NCBI GenBank assembly: GCA_036946405.1
Contig: JAQIJC010000001.1
Coordinates: 1,433,001-1,497,000 of the forward strand
Source: Sphingomonas phyllosphaerae
Lineage (GTDB): Bacteria > Pseudomonadota > Alphaproteobacteria > Sphingomonadales > Sphingomonadaceae
Length of the DNA: 64,000 nucleotides
Reading direction: 5' to 3'
Below the pieces are notes generated by a model. It was not told the origin of the DNA and made no database searches. It saw only the letters and a program-made list of their open reading frames with translations. The position numbers and the translations under genes are program-made. Below, piece by piece: positions 28,709 through 38,403 of the stretch. Position 1 is the stretch's first letter. Each line of letters starts with the position of its first letter.

Positions 28709-28972
28709 CGAGCACCTCCGGCGCGACCGTAAGATATTAGCCAAGTAGCTGACTTTACATCGATCAACGTGTCTCATTCATCGGCGTCATTGTTGGGCCG
28801 GTTAATGGTCATTTTACTCCTGCACGGTAGCACGGCGGTTGTAGGGGAGGACCCCGGCCACGACGTCGACGGGGAGTCGGCGCGCAGGTCGGCGCGATCC
28901 GCAGCGTAACAGGCGTCCGGCGCCGCGATCTGCCTCGGCGGGCGCGGAACCGGATCAAGGAGCATCAAGTTC

Positions 28973-29284
28973 ATGTCGATCACCCCCGTGATCGCGGCCG
29001 GCGATCTATGCCTGCCGTCGATCGGATTGCTGGCCGACGATCTGCTGCAGGCATTCGCCGCGGGCGATGTCGTCCGGCTCGACCTGTCGGCAGTGGCCGC
29101 ACCGGACCTGAGCGTGGTGCAACTGGTCGAATCGGCGCGGCGCACCGCGCGCGACGACGGTCGCGATTTCGCGCTGACCGCACCGGTCGGCGCACCGTTC
29201 CGCGCGCTGCTGGCGCGTGCCGGCTTCACCCCCGCGTCCGAGGAGGACGCCACCTTCTGGTTCCACGGAGACTCCGCGCAATGA
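28973..29284 (+). CDS. STAS-domain protein, first gene of the chemotaxis operon
   Basis: 103 residues; ATG at 28973 with AAGGAGC upstream. It has the STAS beta-alpha fold: GDVVRLDLSAVAAPDLSVVQ, LVESARRTARDDGR and APFRALLARAGF. The DLS position aligns with the phosphorylatable serine region of anti-sigma antagonists, though the usual DSSG is changed. STAS proteins at the head of che operons are known in some alphaproteobacteria, where their role is unclear. Overlaps cheY by four bases (ATGA). The 264-base gap upstream is AT-richer and likely holds the operon promoter; I could not place it. Confidence 0.75.
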   Translation: MSITPVIAAGDLCLPSIGLLADDLLQAFAAGDVVRLDLSAVAAPDLSVVQLVESARRTARDDGRDFALTAPVGAPFRALLARAGFTPASEEDATFWFHGDSAQ

Positions 29285-29649
29285 CCGCTTCGATCCTTAC
29301 CGTTGACGACAGCGCCAGCCTGCGGATGGCGATCCGCATCGCGCTGACCGGCGCCGGTTATGCCGTGACCGAGGCGGTCGACGGGGCCGACGGGCTGGCC
29401 AAGGCCACCGGCACGCGCTTCGACATGATCGTCACCGATCTCAACATGCCGAACATGGACGGTCTGGAGATGATCCGCGCACTGCGTCAGCAGCCGGCGC
29501 AGGCGGGCGTGCCGATCATCTTCCTGTCGACAGAATCCGACGCCGACATGAAGGCGCAGGCCAAGGCGGCGGGGGCGACCGGCTGGCTGGTCAAGCCGTT
29601 CCAGCCCGACCAGCTGATCCGCGTCGCACAGAAGGTCCTCGGCAAGTGA
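29281..29649 (+). CDS. cheY: Single-domain response regulator, CheY type
   Basis: 122 residues: a bare receiver. The acidic pocket is TVDDSAS (Asp9-Asp10) and the phosphoacceptor Asp53 is in MIVTDLNMPNMDG; the switch threonine/serine is in IIFLSTESD and the lysine is in GWLVKPFQPDQ. It accepts phosphate from CheA His45. There is no CheZ here, so dephosphorylation would be intrinsic or by another route. The gene overlaps STAS upstream and CheA downstream. Confidence 0.93.
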   Translation: MTASILTVDDSASLRMAIRIALTGAGYAVTEAVDGADGLAKATGTRFDMIVTDLNMPNMDGLEMIRALRQQPAQAGVPIIFLSTESDADMKAQAKAAGATGWLVKPFQPDQLIRVAQKVLGK

Positions 29650-31607
29650 CCGAGGACCCGACAGCCACCTTCCGGGTGGAGGCGGGCGAGTTGCTCGAGC
29701 AGGTCGAGCAGGGGCTGCTCGATCTCGGGCACCGGCTCGGCGACATGGCGCTGGTCAATGCGGTGTTCCGCGGGCTGCACACGCTCAAGGGCTCGGGCGC
29801 GATGTTCGGCTTCGATGCGTTGGCGGCGTTCACCCACCATTGCGAGAGCGCGTTCGACCGCGTCCGCAAGGGCGAGGTCCCCGCGACCGCCGAGCTGGTG
29901 TCGGTGATCCTGTCCGCGCGCGACCATATGGCCGCGCTGGTCGACGGCGACGCGCCGCAGGCCGAGGGCGATGCGATCCTCGCGCGGCTCGCCGCCGCGG
30001 TCGAGGCGGCGCGCGGCGCCGGCGTGACGGCGGACGCGCCGGCCGCGACGCAGGGCTGGAAGCTGTTCTTCCGCCTGCCGGCCGATGCGATGGCGAACGG
30101 CACCAATCCGCTGATGCTGCTCGACGAACTTCGCGATCTCGGCGAGGCGGAGGTGCGGGTGCGCACCGACGCGCTGCCGCCGCTCGGCACGCTGGTGCCG
30201 AACGAATGCCATCTCGGCTGGGACGTAACGTTGCGCGGTGACATCACCCGCGAGGCGATCGAGGACGTGTTCATCTTCGTCATGGACGACATGACGCTGG
30301 AGATCGCGCCGCTGGGCGATGTCGCACCGGCCGAGCCGGTCGTCGTGGAGGAAGCGCCCGCCGCTGCCCCGGTCGAGGCGGCCGCCCCGGTCGCCGCCGC
30401 CGCCGGTGGCCCGCCCGCCGCGGCGCAGCCCGCGGTCGAGAACGTCCGCGTCCCCGCCGACCGGCTCGACGCGCTGATGGACCGCGTCGGCGAGCTGGTG
30501 ATCGCGCAGAGCCGGCTGTCGCAGCTGGCGAACAATCGCCACGACCTGCTGCTGCGGTCGGTGACCGAGGATATCGAGCGGCTGTCCGGCGAGTTGCGCG
30601 ACACGATGATGGTGCTGCGCATGGTGCCGGTGTCATCGCTGTTCGGGCGCTTCCGCCGCCTGATCCACGATCTGGCGCGCGAAACCGGCAAGGCGATCGA
30701 GCTGCAGACGTCGGGCGAAACCACCGAGGTCGACAAGACCGTGATCGAGCGGCTGTTCGATCCGTTGGTCCACATCATCCGCAATTCGTGCGACCACGGC
30801 CTCGAAGCGCCGGCCGACCGCATCGCGGCGGGCAAGTCCGAAACCGGGCTGGTCAAGCTCAGCGCGCATCAGGCGGGCGGCGAGGTGCTCATCACGATCG
30901 TCGACGACGGCCGCGGGATCGACCGCGAGCGGGTCCGCGCCAAGGGCGAGGCGAACGGGCTGATCGAACCGGGCCAGCAACTCGCCGACGAGGAACTGCT
31001 CGGGCTGATCTTCCACCCCGGCTTCTCGACCGCGGCGCAGGTCACCAACCTGTCCGGGCGCGGCGTCGGGATGGACGTGGTCAAGCGCACGATCGAGAGC
31101 CTGCGCGGCTCGATCAGCGTCGCGAGCGAAACCGGCAAGGGCTCGACGATCACGCTGCGCATTCCGCTGACGCTGGCGATCATCGAGGGGCTGTTGGTGC
31201 GCGTCGGCGAGAGCCGCTACGTCCTGCCGCTGTCGGCGGTCGAGGAATGCCTCGAACTGTCGCTGGAGGACGATCTGCGCTCGCGCGGGCGCAGCCTCAT
31301 CACGCTGCGCGACCGGCTGGTCCCGTTCGTGCGGCTGCGCGACCTGTTCGAGACGGGCACGCGCCCCGATCCGCACCAGAAGATCGTCGTGGTCGCCACC
31401 GGGCGCGAGCGCGTCGGGCTGGTCGTCGACCAGATCATCGGCAACCACCAGACCGTCATCAAGTCGCTGTCGGCCTTCCATCGCGGCGTCGGCAGCTTCT
31501 CCGGCGCGACGATCCTCGGCGACGGCAATGTCGCGCTGATCCTCGACGTCGCGCAACTGGTCGCGATGGCGCAACCCCGGGAGGAGATGCTCCGTGCCGC
31601 AAGCTAA
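29646..31607 (+). CDS. cheA: Chemotaxis histidine kinase CheA
   Basis: 653 residues from a GTG start at 29646 that overlaps the cheY stop. Order of domains: Hpt (HTLKGSGAMFGFDALAAF, phosphoacceptor His45), a response-regulator-binding-like P2 region (about 135-225), an Ala/Pro-rich linker (about 230-265), dimerisation (RVPADRLDALMDRVGELVIA), HATPase (HIIRNSCDHGLEAPADR, ITIVDDGRGID, GFSTAAQVTNLSGRGVGMDV) and a C-terminal CheW-like coupling domain (VRVGESRYVLPLSAVEECLE). Autophosphorylates at His45 and passes phosphate to CheY and CheB. A strong AGGAGG-like site precedes the overlapping cheW. Confidence 0.96.
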   Translation: MTEDPTATFRVEAGELLEQVEQGLLDLGHRLGDMALVNAVFRGLHTLKGSGAMFGFDALAAFTHHCESAFDRVRKGEVPATAELVSVILSARDHMAALVDGDAPQAEGDAILARLAAAVEAARGAGVTADAPAATQGWKLFFRLPADAMANGTNPLMLLDELRDLGEAEVRVRTDALPPLGTLVPNECHLGWDVTLRGDITREAIEDVFIFVMDDMTLEIAPLGDVAPAEPVVVEEAPAAAPVEAAAPVAAAAGGPPAAAQPAVENVRVPADRLDALMDRVGELVIAQSRLSQLANNRHDLLLRSVTEDIERLSGELRDTMMVLRMVPVSSLFGRFRRLIHDLARETGKAIELQTSGETTEVDKTVIERLFDPLVHIIRNSCDHGLEAPADRIAAGKSETGLVKLSAHQAGGEVLITIVDDGRGIDRERVRAKGEANGLIEPGQQLADEELLGLIFHPGFSTAAQVTNLSGRGVGMDVVKRTIESLRGSISVASETGKGSTITLRIPLTLAIIEGLLVRVGESRYVLPLSAVEECLELSLEDDLRSRGRSLITLRDRLVPFVRLRDLFETGTRPDPHQKIVVVATGRERVGLVVDQIIGNHQTVIKSLSAFHRGVGSFSGATILGDGNVALILDVAQLVAMAQPREEMLRAAS

Positions 31608-32109
31608 GCAACGCGCCGACGCCGCCATGGCCGCGGCGGACACCGCCTGGAACGAGCGCGGCGAGCTGGAAGTCCTGACCTTCGACGTCGGCGGCGAGAC
31701 GCTCGCGCTGGAAGCGACGATGGTCCGCGAGATCCTCGACCTGCTGCCGGAGACGTTGGTGCCGGGCGCGCCGGCGCTGGTGCGACACGTCGTCAACTTC
31801 CGCGGACGGATCGTGCCGGTCGCCGACCTGCGGCTCGCCTTCGCGATGGAGGCGGCGGAGACGACCGCCGACAGCCGGATCGTCGTCATCGAACTGCCGA
31901 TCGACGGCGAGCCGACGCTGGTAGGTTTGCGCACCGACCACGTCCGCGAGGTCGCGACGCTGACCGCCGGCGCCAGCGAGGAGGCGCCCGCGGTCGGGAT
32001 GCGCTGGCCGCGCGATTACGTCCGCCGGCTCGTTCGCTGGCGCGACGATCTCATCATCCTCCCCGATCTCACCGCCATCTTCGCGTCGGTCCTGTCGCCG
32101 CGCTCCTGA
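31594..32109 (+). CDS. cheW: Chemotaxis coupling protein CheW (first copy)
   Basis: 171 residues from GTG 31594, overlapping the end of cheA by 14 bases with GGGAGGAG upstream. It is a single CheW (SH3-like) domain: LEVLTFDVGGETLALEAT, LPETLVPGAPALVRHVVNFR, GRIVPVADLRLAF and VGLRTDHVREVATL. It links receptors to CheA. A short N-terminal extension of about 25 residues precedes the domain. The second CheW (37884) lies after the receptors. Confidence 0.9.
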   Translation: MPQAKQRADAAMAAADTAWNERGELEVLTFDVGGETLALEATMVREILDLLPETLVPGAPALVRHVVNFRGRIVPVADLRLAFAMEAAETTADSRIVVIELPIDGEPTLVGLRTDHVREVATLTAGASEEAPAVGMRWPRDYVRRLVRWRDDLIILPDLTAIFASVLSPRS

Positions 32110-32145
32110 CCCTGATGTCGCCCCGGCCTTTCTAGAGGTTCTGCC

Positions 32146-34059
32146 ATGTCGTTGCTTCCTGCGTTCAAGAAAACCGCCCGTTCCGATTATGCCGTGGCCG
32201 AGGTCAGGCAGCTTGCCCGTGCGCTTGGCGAAGGCGACCTGTCGCGCCGCGCCGAGCTGCACGAGGCGAGTGGCGAGGCCCGCGCGATCCTGGAGGCGGT
32301 CAACCACCTGCTCGACGAGGCGCTGACGCCTTCGGTGCGGCTGCGCGACGCGGTCGAGCGCATGACGGCCGAACACGAGGCAGGCGATATCGACACCGTC
32401 GTGCCGGTGGCGGCGTTCCGCGGCGACATGGCGCAGACGGCGGCCGGCATCAACGCGCTGGTCGGGGCGCACATCACCGTCAAGAAGAAGGCGCTCGCCT
32501 GCGTCAAGGCGCTGGGCGAGGGCCGGTTCGACGCGCCGCTGGAAACCTTCCCCGGCAAGAAGGCCTTCATCAACGACACGGTCGAAGGTTTGCGCGCCAG
32601 CCTGAAGGGACTGATCGCGGAGATGAACCACATGTCCGCCGAGCATGACCGCGGCGACATCGACGTCTTCGTGCCGGTCGCCAAGTTCCACGGCGATTTC
32701 GCGGTGATGGCGCAGGGCATCAACGACATGGTCAGCGGCCATATCGCAGTCAAGAAGCTCGCGATGGCGTGCATCAAGCAGTTCGGCGAAGGCAATTTCG
32801 ATGCGCCGCTGGAGCGTTTCCCCGGCAAGAAGGTGTTCATCAACGACACGATCGAGGAATTGCGCGGCAATTTCCGCGAGATCATCGGCGAGATCCGCCG
32901 CCTGATCGACGCCTCGACCGCCGGACGGCTCAGCGAACGCGGCGATACGGCACGCTTCCCGGGCGACTTCGGCAAGGTGGTCGGCGGGATCAACGGGATG
33001 CTCGACGCCATCCTGGTGCCGATCGCCGAAGGCAATCGCGTGCTGGCGCTGGTCAGCGGCGGCGACCTGACGCAGCGCGTCGAGATCGCCTGCGATGGCG
33101 ATCACGACCGGATGAAGGCCGCGATCAACACGCTGGTCGACAATCTGTCCAAGTTCGCGGGCGACGTCGCCGCCGCCTCTGCGCAGGTCGCCGCGGGCAG
33201 CCAGCAATTGTCGAGCACCGCCGAGCAGGTCAGCGAAGGCGCGACCGAGCAGGCTGCGGCGGCCGAAGAAGCCTCGGCGTCGATGGAGCAGATGGCGGCC
33301 AACATTAAGCAGAACGCCGATAACGCCGCGCAGACCGAGAAGATCGCGCGCCAGTCGTCGCAGGACGCCGAGCAGAGCGGTCAGGCGGTGCAGAAGGCGG
33401 TCAGCGCGATGCGCACCATCGCGGAACGGATCGGCATCGTGCAGGAGATCGCGCGCCAGACCGATCTTCTGGCGCTCAACGCCGCGGTCGAGGCGGCGCG
33501 CGCGGGCGAGCATGGCCGCGGCTTCGCGGTGGTCGCCGCCGAGGTGCGCAAGCTGGCCGAACGCAGCCAGACCGCGGCGGGCGAGATCAGCGGCATGTCG
33601 TCGGAGACGGTGACGGCGGCGGCGCAGGCGGGCGAGATGCTGACCAAGCTGGTCCCGGACATTCGTCGGACCGCCGAACTGGTCGCCGAGATCAGCGCGG
33701 CGTGCCGCGAACAGGACATCGGTGCCAGCCAGATCAACGAGGCGATCCAGCAGCTCGACAAGGTGACGCAGACCAACGCCTCGGCATCGTCGCAGATTTC
33801 CTCGACGTCCGAGGAACTGGCCGGGCAGGCCGAGGAACTGGAGGCGAATATCGCCTTCTTCCGCACCGCCGAGCCGCGCGCGGTGGCCACGGTCCGCAAG
33901 CCCGTTCGCACCCCGGCCAAGCCCGTTCGCAAGGTCAGATCGCCGGTGCGCAGCGGTGCGAGCGTCGCCGACCAGCAGGCGCGGGCGCGGGGCTTCGCAC
34001 TCGACCTGAGCACCGGCGGTCCCGACGGCGAGGATGAGGATTTCGGACGGGCGGCCTGA
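32146..34059 (+). CDS. Soluble methyl-accepting chemotaxis protein with tandem HAMP-like domains
   Basis: 637 residues and no convincing transmembrane helix, so the receptor is cytoplasmic. Residues 1-320 contain three HAMP-like repeats of the poly-HAMP type, seen as recurrent [40 protein letters not shown] and the paired [36 protein letters not shown] blocks. The signalling hairpin follows ([40 protein letters not shown]). The C-terminus ends in a tail ([20 protein letters not shown], then DEDFGRAA) shared with the next two receptors. It likely senses an intracellular signal. A perfect 6-bp stem (34069-34085) follows. Confidence 0.9.
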   Translation: MSLLPAFKKTARSDYAVAEVRQLARALGEGDLSRRAELHEASGEARAILEAVNHLLDEALTPSVRLRDAVERMTAEHEAGDIDTVVPVAAFRGDMAQTAAGINALVGAHITVKKKALACVKALGEGRFDAPLETFPGKKAFINDTVEGLRASLKGLIAEMNHMSAEHDRGDIDVFVPVAKFHGDFAVMAQGINDMVSGHIAVKKLAMACIKQFGEGNFDAPLERFPGKKVFINDTIEELRGNFREIIGEIRRLIDASTAGRLSERGDTARFPGDFGKVVGGINGMLDAILVPIAEGNRVLALVSGGDLTQRVEIACDGDHDRMKAAINTLVDNLSKFAGDVAAASAQVAAGSQQLSSTAEQVSEGATEQAAAAEEASASMEQMAANIKQNADNAAQTEKIARQSSQDAEQSGQAVQKAVSAMRTIAERIGIVQEIARQTDLLALNAAVEAARAGEHGRGFAVVAAEVRKLAERSQTAAGEISGMSSETVTAAAQAGEMLTKLVPDIRRTAELVAEISAACREQDIGASQINEAIQQLDKVTQTNASASSQISSTSEELAGQAEELEANIAFFRTAEPRAVATVRKPVRTPAKPVRKVRSPVRSGASVADQQARARGFALDLSTGGPDGEDEDFGRAA

Positions 34060-34068
34060 TCCGAGGGG

Positions 34069-34085
34069 GGAGCCTTCGCGGCTCC
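34069..34085 (+). terminator. Hairpin after the soluble receptor gene (weak attenuator)
   Basis: GGAGCC (34069-34074), loop TTCGC, GGCTCC (34080-34085). No T-run follows, so at most partial termination or RNA protection between cistrons is expected. Confidence 0.4.
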
Positions 34086-34228
34086 GCCATCCACGACCGC
34101 GGTGTCATGCGGTCGAGTAGCTGACCGCCGATCCGTTCGCCTGCGCGAGCACGGATCGGCATCCCACCGCGCGGATGTTCCTGGGGTTCGGGGACGATGC
34201 GTGCATCACCACGGCTTGGAGAAGAAAC

Positions 34229-36025
34229 ATGCGCGCCACGATCAAGATGAAACTGGGGGCGACCTTCGCGGTCCTGATATTGTTGCTGGCCGTCGTCATC
34301 GGCGTTGGTGTCTCGAAGATGAGTATCCTCAACAGCGCGATCAGCGACGTCATCGCGGGGCCGGCGCGCAGCCTGTCGCTCGCGCAGTCGGTCGACACGC
34401 TGCAAAGCCAGTCGCTCGCCGACCAGCAGTCGCTCGCGCTGAACACCGACGCTGCGACGATGAAGACCTATTTCGACAAGGTCGTTGCCGGTGAGAACGA
34501 GCTCGATCGCACGATCCGGCAGGGGACCGCTGCGGCCAGCTCCGAAAGCAAGCCGTTCTGGGAAGCGGTCGGCCACGACTGGACCGAGCTGAAGCCGGTG
34601 TTCGATCGGGTGCGCGACCTCGGCCTGGCCAACAGGAACGAAGAGGCCGCCAAGATCTCGAACGATCAGCAGGCGCCGCTCAACGTCCGCTTCAATGCCG
34701 ATATCGGCAAGCTGAGCGACTTCCAGCGCGCGGCGATGAAGGAAGCTGACGAGGCGACCAATCAGCTGTACGCCGAAAGCCGCAACATCATGATCACCGC
34801 GGGCATCATCGCCTTCCTGATCGCGGTGGTGGGTGCGATCTGGATCTCGCTGGTCGTATCGCGCGGGCTGAAGCGCATCGGCGTGGCGGTGGAGGCGGTG
34901 TCGATCGGCGATCTCGATCAGGAGGTCGTCGTGACCACCAACGACGAGATCAAGGATCTAGTCGATACCGTCAATCGTATGACCGCGAACCTGCGCAAGA
35001 GCGCGGCGCTGGCCGATGCGATCGCCGGCGGCGACCTGACCGTCGAACACCAGCCGCTGTCGGAGAAGGACAAGCTGGGCCGGGCGTTGGTGATGATGGT
35101 CAACCGCCTGCGCATCGTCGTCGGTGACTCGACGATCGCCGCGCAGAATGTCGCGGCGGGGAGCCAGCAGCTGTCGTCGTCGTCCGAGCAGGTGAGCCAG
35201 GGCGCGACCGAGCAGGCCGCGGCGGCCGAGGAAGCGTCGGCGTCGATGGAGCAGATGGCCGCCAACATCAAGCAGAACGCCGACAACGCGACCCAGACCG
35301 AGAAGATCGCGCGCCAGTCGTCGCAGGATGCGGAACTGAGCGGTCAGGCGGTCGAGAAGGCGGTCGGCGCGATGCGCACGATCGCCGAGAAGATCGGCAT
35401 CGTGCAGGAGATCGCGCGCCAGACCGATCTGCTGGCGCTCAACGCCGCGGTCGAGGCGGCGCGGGCGGGCGAACATGGCCGCGGCTTCGCGGTGGTCGCG
35501 GCCGAAGTCCGCAAGCTGGCCGAGCGCAGCCAGACCGCCGCGGGCGAGATCAGCGGCATGTCGGCGGAGACGGTGACGGCGGCGGCGCAGGCGGGCGATA
35601 TGCTGACGCGGCTGGTGCCCGACATCCGCCGTACCGCCGAACTGGTCGCCGAGATCAGCGCCGCGTGCCGCGAACAGGACATCGGTGCCAGCCAGATCAA
35701 CGAAGCGATCCAGCAGCTCGACAAGGTTACGCAGCAGAACGCCTCGGCTTCCGAGCAGATCTCCTCGACCTCCGAGGAACTGGCCAGCCAGGCCGAGGAG
35801 CTTCAGGAGAGCATCGCCTTCTTCCGCGTCGATGACGGCAGCAAGCCCGCCCGCAACGCGCCACGTCCCGCCGTGCGCAGCACCGCGGTCGCGGCGAAGA
35901 AGGGCAAGCCGGTCGCGCGTGGCGTGTCGGTGGCCGAGCAGCAGGCGCGTGCCCGCGGCTTCGCGCTCGATCTCAGCAACGGCGGTCCGGACGGGGAGGA
36001 TGCCGATTTCGGCCGCGCGGCCTGA
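34229..36025 (+). CDS. Membrane methyl-accepting chemotaxis protein (first of two)
   Basis: 598 residues; ATG at 34229 is supported by GGAGAAG 5 bases upstream (an in-frame ATG at 34175 is unlikely). Helix 1 is about residues 8-28 ([20 protein letters not shown]) and helix 2 about 190-212 ([20 protein letters not shown]), bracketing a small four-helix-bundle periplasmic domain with no recognisable ligand motif. HAMP follows ([20 protein letters not shown]) with a second HAMP-like unit ([20 protein letters not shown]), then the signalling hairpin and tail [20 protein letters not shown]. 254 bases of its hairpin (35150-35403) are identical to the next receptor. Confidence 0.93.
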   Translation: MRATIKMKLGATFAVLILLLAVVIGVGVSKMSILNSAISDVIAGPARSLSLAQSVDTLQSQSLADQQSLALNTDAATMKTYFDKVVAGENELDRTIRQGTAAASSESKPFWEAVGHDWTELKPVFDRVRDLGLANRNEEAAKISNDQQAPLNVRFNADIGKLSDFQRAAMKEADEATNQLYAESRNIMITAGIIAFLIAVVGAIWISLVVSRGLKRIGVAVEAVSIGDLDQEVVVTTNDEIKDLVDTVNRMTANLRKSAALADAIAGGDLTVEHQPLSEKDKLGRALVMMVNRLRIVVGDSTIAAQNVAAGSQQLSSSSEQVSQGATEQAAAAEEASASMEQMAANIKQNADNATQTEKIARQSSQDAELSGQAVEKAVGAMRTIAEKIGIVQEIARQTDLLALNAAVEAARAGEHGRGFAVVAAEVRKLAERSQTAAGEISGMSAETVTAAAQAGDMLTRLVPDIRRTAELVAEISAACREQDIGASQINEAIQQLDKVTQQNASASEQISSTSEELASQAEELQESIAFFRVDDGSKPARNAPRPAVRSTAVAAKKGKPVARGVSVAEQQARARGFALDLSNGGPDGEDADFGRAA

Positions 36026-36031
36026 GACGAT

Positions 36032-36055
36032 GGCGGGGCGGCCGTCCGCCCCGCC
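36032..36055. terminator. Perfect 10-bp GC stem with 4-nt loop between two receptor genes
   Basis: GGCGGGGCGG (36032-36041), CCGT, CCGCCCCGCC (36046-36055), 7 bases after the first membrane-receptor stop. No T-run follows. It may reduce readthrough or stabilise mRNA, giving different amounts of the two receptors (inference). Confidence 0.5.
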
Positions 36056-36210
36056 ACGCCGAACCGTCGGGTAGCGCGGTAACTACCTGACGGACCACGG
36101 TTCCGGATCGTGCCTGAACCTTTCCTTCATCCCTGTTCGGTTAATCGAAGAAGGTAAACCGCAGCAGCGGTCGCGTCGAACGCACCCGGGTGTAAGAATA
36201 AGGATTCTCC

Positions 36211-37887
36211 ATGCGCGCCACCATCAAGACGAAACTGGCCGGAACCTTTACCGCCGTCATTCTTCTGCTTTGCCTCGTCGTCGGGGTCGGTGTTTCGAAG
36301 ATCGGCGTGCTCAACGGCATGATCGGCGAGATCGTCGATGGTCCGACGCAACGCATCCAGCTGGCGCTGACCGCCGATGGCGACGTCGGACGCGCGATCC
36401 GCAACGAAAAGAATATCATGATGACCGACGATGCAGCGATGCAGCGCGAGTTCGAAGCCAAGTTCCTCGACTATGACCGCAAGATCCGCGAGAGTCTCGA
36501 AGGCGGGCTGAAGATCGCGACCGAACAAGGTCGTCCGGTCTGGAAGAAGAGCCTCGAACAGTGGAACGCCTATCGCCAGATCAGCGACCGCGGCCGCCAG
36601 ATGGCGATGGCCGGTCGCCATGACGAGGCGGCACGGCTGTCGATGACCGAGGGGCGCGCGGTCGTCACCCGCCTCGGCGAGACGCTGGCGCAGCTCACCG
36701 CGATCACCCAGGCGCAGCTGACGCAGGCCAATGCCGATGCCGCCACGCTCTATTCCGGCGCGCGCACGACGTTGCTGACGACCGCGGTGATCGCGCTGTT
36801 GTTGGCGACCGCCGGTGCCTTGTGGATCGCGCGGTTGGTGTCGAAGGGGTTGCGGCAGGTCAACGAGGCGGTATCCGCGGTCGCCGACGGCGATCTGTCG
36901 GTCGAGGTCGCGGTGCGCAGCAACGACGAGATCAAGGATCTGGTCGACACGGTCAACCGCATGACGCTGCGGCTGCGCGAGACGATCGGTCAGACCACGC
37001 TGGCGGCGCACAACGTCGCGGCGGGGAGCCAGCAGCTGTCGTCGTCGTCCGAGCAGGTGAGCCAGGGCGCGACCGAGCAGGCCGCGGCGGCCGAGGAAGC
37101 GTCGGCGTCGATGGAGCAGATGGCCGCCAACATCAAGCAGAACGCCGACAACGCGACCCAGACCGAGAAGATCGCGCGCCAGTCGTCGCAGGATGCGGAA
37201 CTGAGCGGTCAGGCGGTCGAGAAGGCGGTCGGCGCGATGCGCACGATCGCCGAGAAGATCGGCATCGTACAGGAGATCGCGCGCCAGACCGATCTGCTGG
37301 CGCTCAACGCCGCAGTCGAGGCGGCGCGGGCGGGCGAACATGGCCGCGGCTTCGCGGTGGTCGCCGCCGAAGTTCGCAAGCTGGCCGAACGCAGCCAGAC
37401 CGCCGCGGGCGAGATCAGCGGCATGTCGGCGGAGACCGTCGCCGCCGCCGTGCAGGCCGGCGAGATGCTGACGCGGCTGGTGCCTGACATCCGCCGTACC
37501 GCCGAACTGGTCGCCGAGATCAGCGCGGCCTGTCGCGAACAGGACATCGGTGCCAGCCAGATCAACGAAGCGATCCAGCAGCTCGACAAGGTCACGCAGC
37601 AGAACGCCTCGGCTTCCGAGCAGATCTCCTCGACCTCCGAGGAACTGGCCAGCCAGGCCGACGAACTGCAGGAAAGCATCGCCTTCTTCCGTGTCGAGGA
37701 CGGCAAGCGGCCCGCGCGCCATGCGCCCCGCAGCGTCGCGCGCAGCGCCGCGCCGGCCGCGAAAAAGACGCAGGCACCGCGCGGTGCCTCGATCGCCGAG
37801 CAACAGGCCCGCGTCCGCGGCTTCGCGCTCGATCTCACCAATGGTGGCCCTGACGGCGAAGACGCCGAGTTTGGACGTGCAGCATGA
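36211..37887 (+). CDS. Membrane methyl-accepting chemotaxis protein (second of two)
   Basis: 558 residues, a near-paralogue of the gene at 34229: same start ([20 protein letters not shown]), same layout with two membrane helices, one HAMP ([20 protein letters not shown]) and hairpin. The periplasmic domain differs (for example [20 protein letters not shown]), so the ligand probably differs, and it has one fewer HAMP-like unit. C-terminal tail [20 protein letters not shown] then DAEFGRAA. The stop overlaps the second cheW (ATGA). Long identical DNA with the upstream receptor indicates recent duplication or gene conversion. Confidence 0.93.
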   Translation: MRATIKTKLAGTFTAVILLLCLVVGVGVSKIGVLNGMIGEIVDGPTQRIQLALTADGDVGRAIRNEKNIMMTDDAAMQREFEAKFLDYDRKIRESLEGGLKIATEQGRPVWKKSLEQWNAYRQISDRGRQMAMAGRHDEAARLSMTEGRAVVTRLGETLAQLTAITQAQLTQANADAATLYSGARTTLLTTAVIALLLATAGALWIARLVSKGLRQVNEAVSAVADGDLSVEVAVRSNDEIKDLVDTVNRMTLRLRETIGQTTLAAHNVAAGSQQLSSSSEQVSQGATEQAAAAEEASASMEQMAANIKQNADNATQTEKIARQSSQDAELSGQAVEKAVGAMRTIAEKIGIVQEIARQTDLLALNAAVEAARAGEHGRGFAVVAAEVRKLAERSQTAAGEISGMSAETVAAAVQAGEMLTRLVPDIRRTAELVAEISAACREQDIGASQINEAIQQLDKVTQQNASASEQISSTSEELASQADELQESIAFFRVEDGKRPARHAPRSVARSAAPAAKKTQAPRGASIAEQQARVRGFALDLTNGGPDGEDAEFGRAA

Positions 37888-38384
37888 GCATGACGAAGCA
37901 GGAACTACAGGTCGTGGTCTTCGGCCTCGGGGCGGAGCGCTTCGCGCTGCCGGTCGCCGAGGTCCGCGAGATCCTCGACCATCGACCGGCGTTCCGGATG
38001 CCGGACGCTCCGGCGTGGCTGGTCGGCCTCACCGACGTGCGCGGCACCTCGGTGCCGATGATCGATCTGCGCGTGCGGCTCGGCATGGCGGCGGGCGAGA
38101 CGACCCTCGCGACGCGCGTGCTGGTGGTGGAGGCCCCTGTCGCCGGGGCCGCGCCGCTGGTGCTCGGGCTGGTCGTCGATCGCGTGCTCGACGTCAGCCG
38201 TTTCGGCGCCGACGCGATCGAGCCGTCGCCCGATCTCGGCGGCCGCTGGCGCTCGGGGCATGTCGAGGCGATCCTGCGCCGCGACGACGGGTTCGTCGCG
38301 CTGCTGGACCTGCCGCGCATCTTCGCGAGCGACGATGCCGATCTGCTCGGCGGCGTCCCGGCGACCGGCGCGCTGGCGGCATGA
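37884..38384 (+). CDS. cheW: Chemotaxis coupling protein CheW (second copy)
   Basis: 166 residues overlapping the receptor stop (ATGA). CheW domain: [59 protein letters not shown] and [15 protein letters not shown], ending with an extra segment of about 15 residues. It presumably couples the membrane receptors; the first CheW may serve the soluble one, but sequence alone does not show which receptor each binds. Confidence 0.88.
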   Translation: MSMTKQELQVVVFGLGAERFALPVAEVREILDHRPAFRMPDAPAWLVGLTDVRGTSVPMIDLRVRLGMAAGETTLATRVLVVEAPVAGAAPLVLGLVVDRVLDVSRFGADAIEPSPDLGGRWRSGHVEAILRRDDGFVALLDLPRIFASDDADLLGGVPATGALAA

Positions 38385-38403
38385 TGCGCGCGGGGGAGCG
38401 GGC

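Noticed and set aside
31459..33513. A 684-aa minus-strand open frame.
   Set aside because: Antisense to the receptor and CheW genes, with no domain; a codon shadow.
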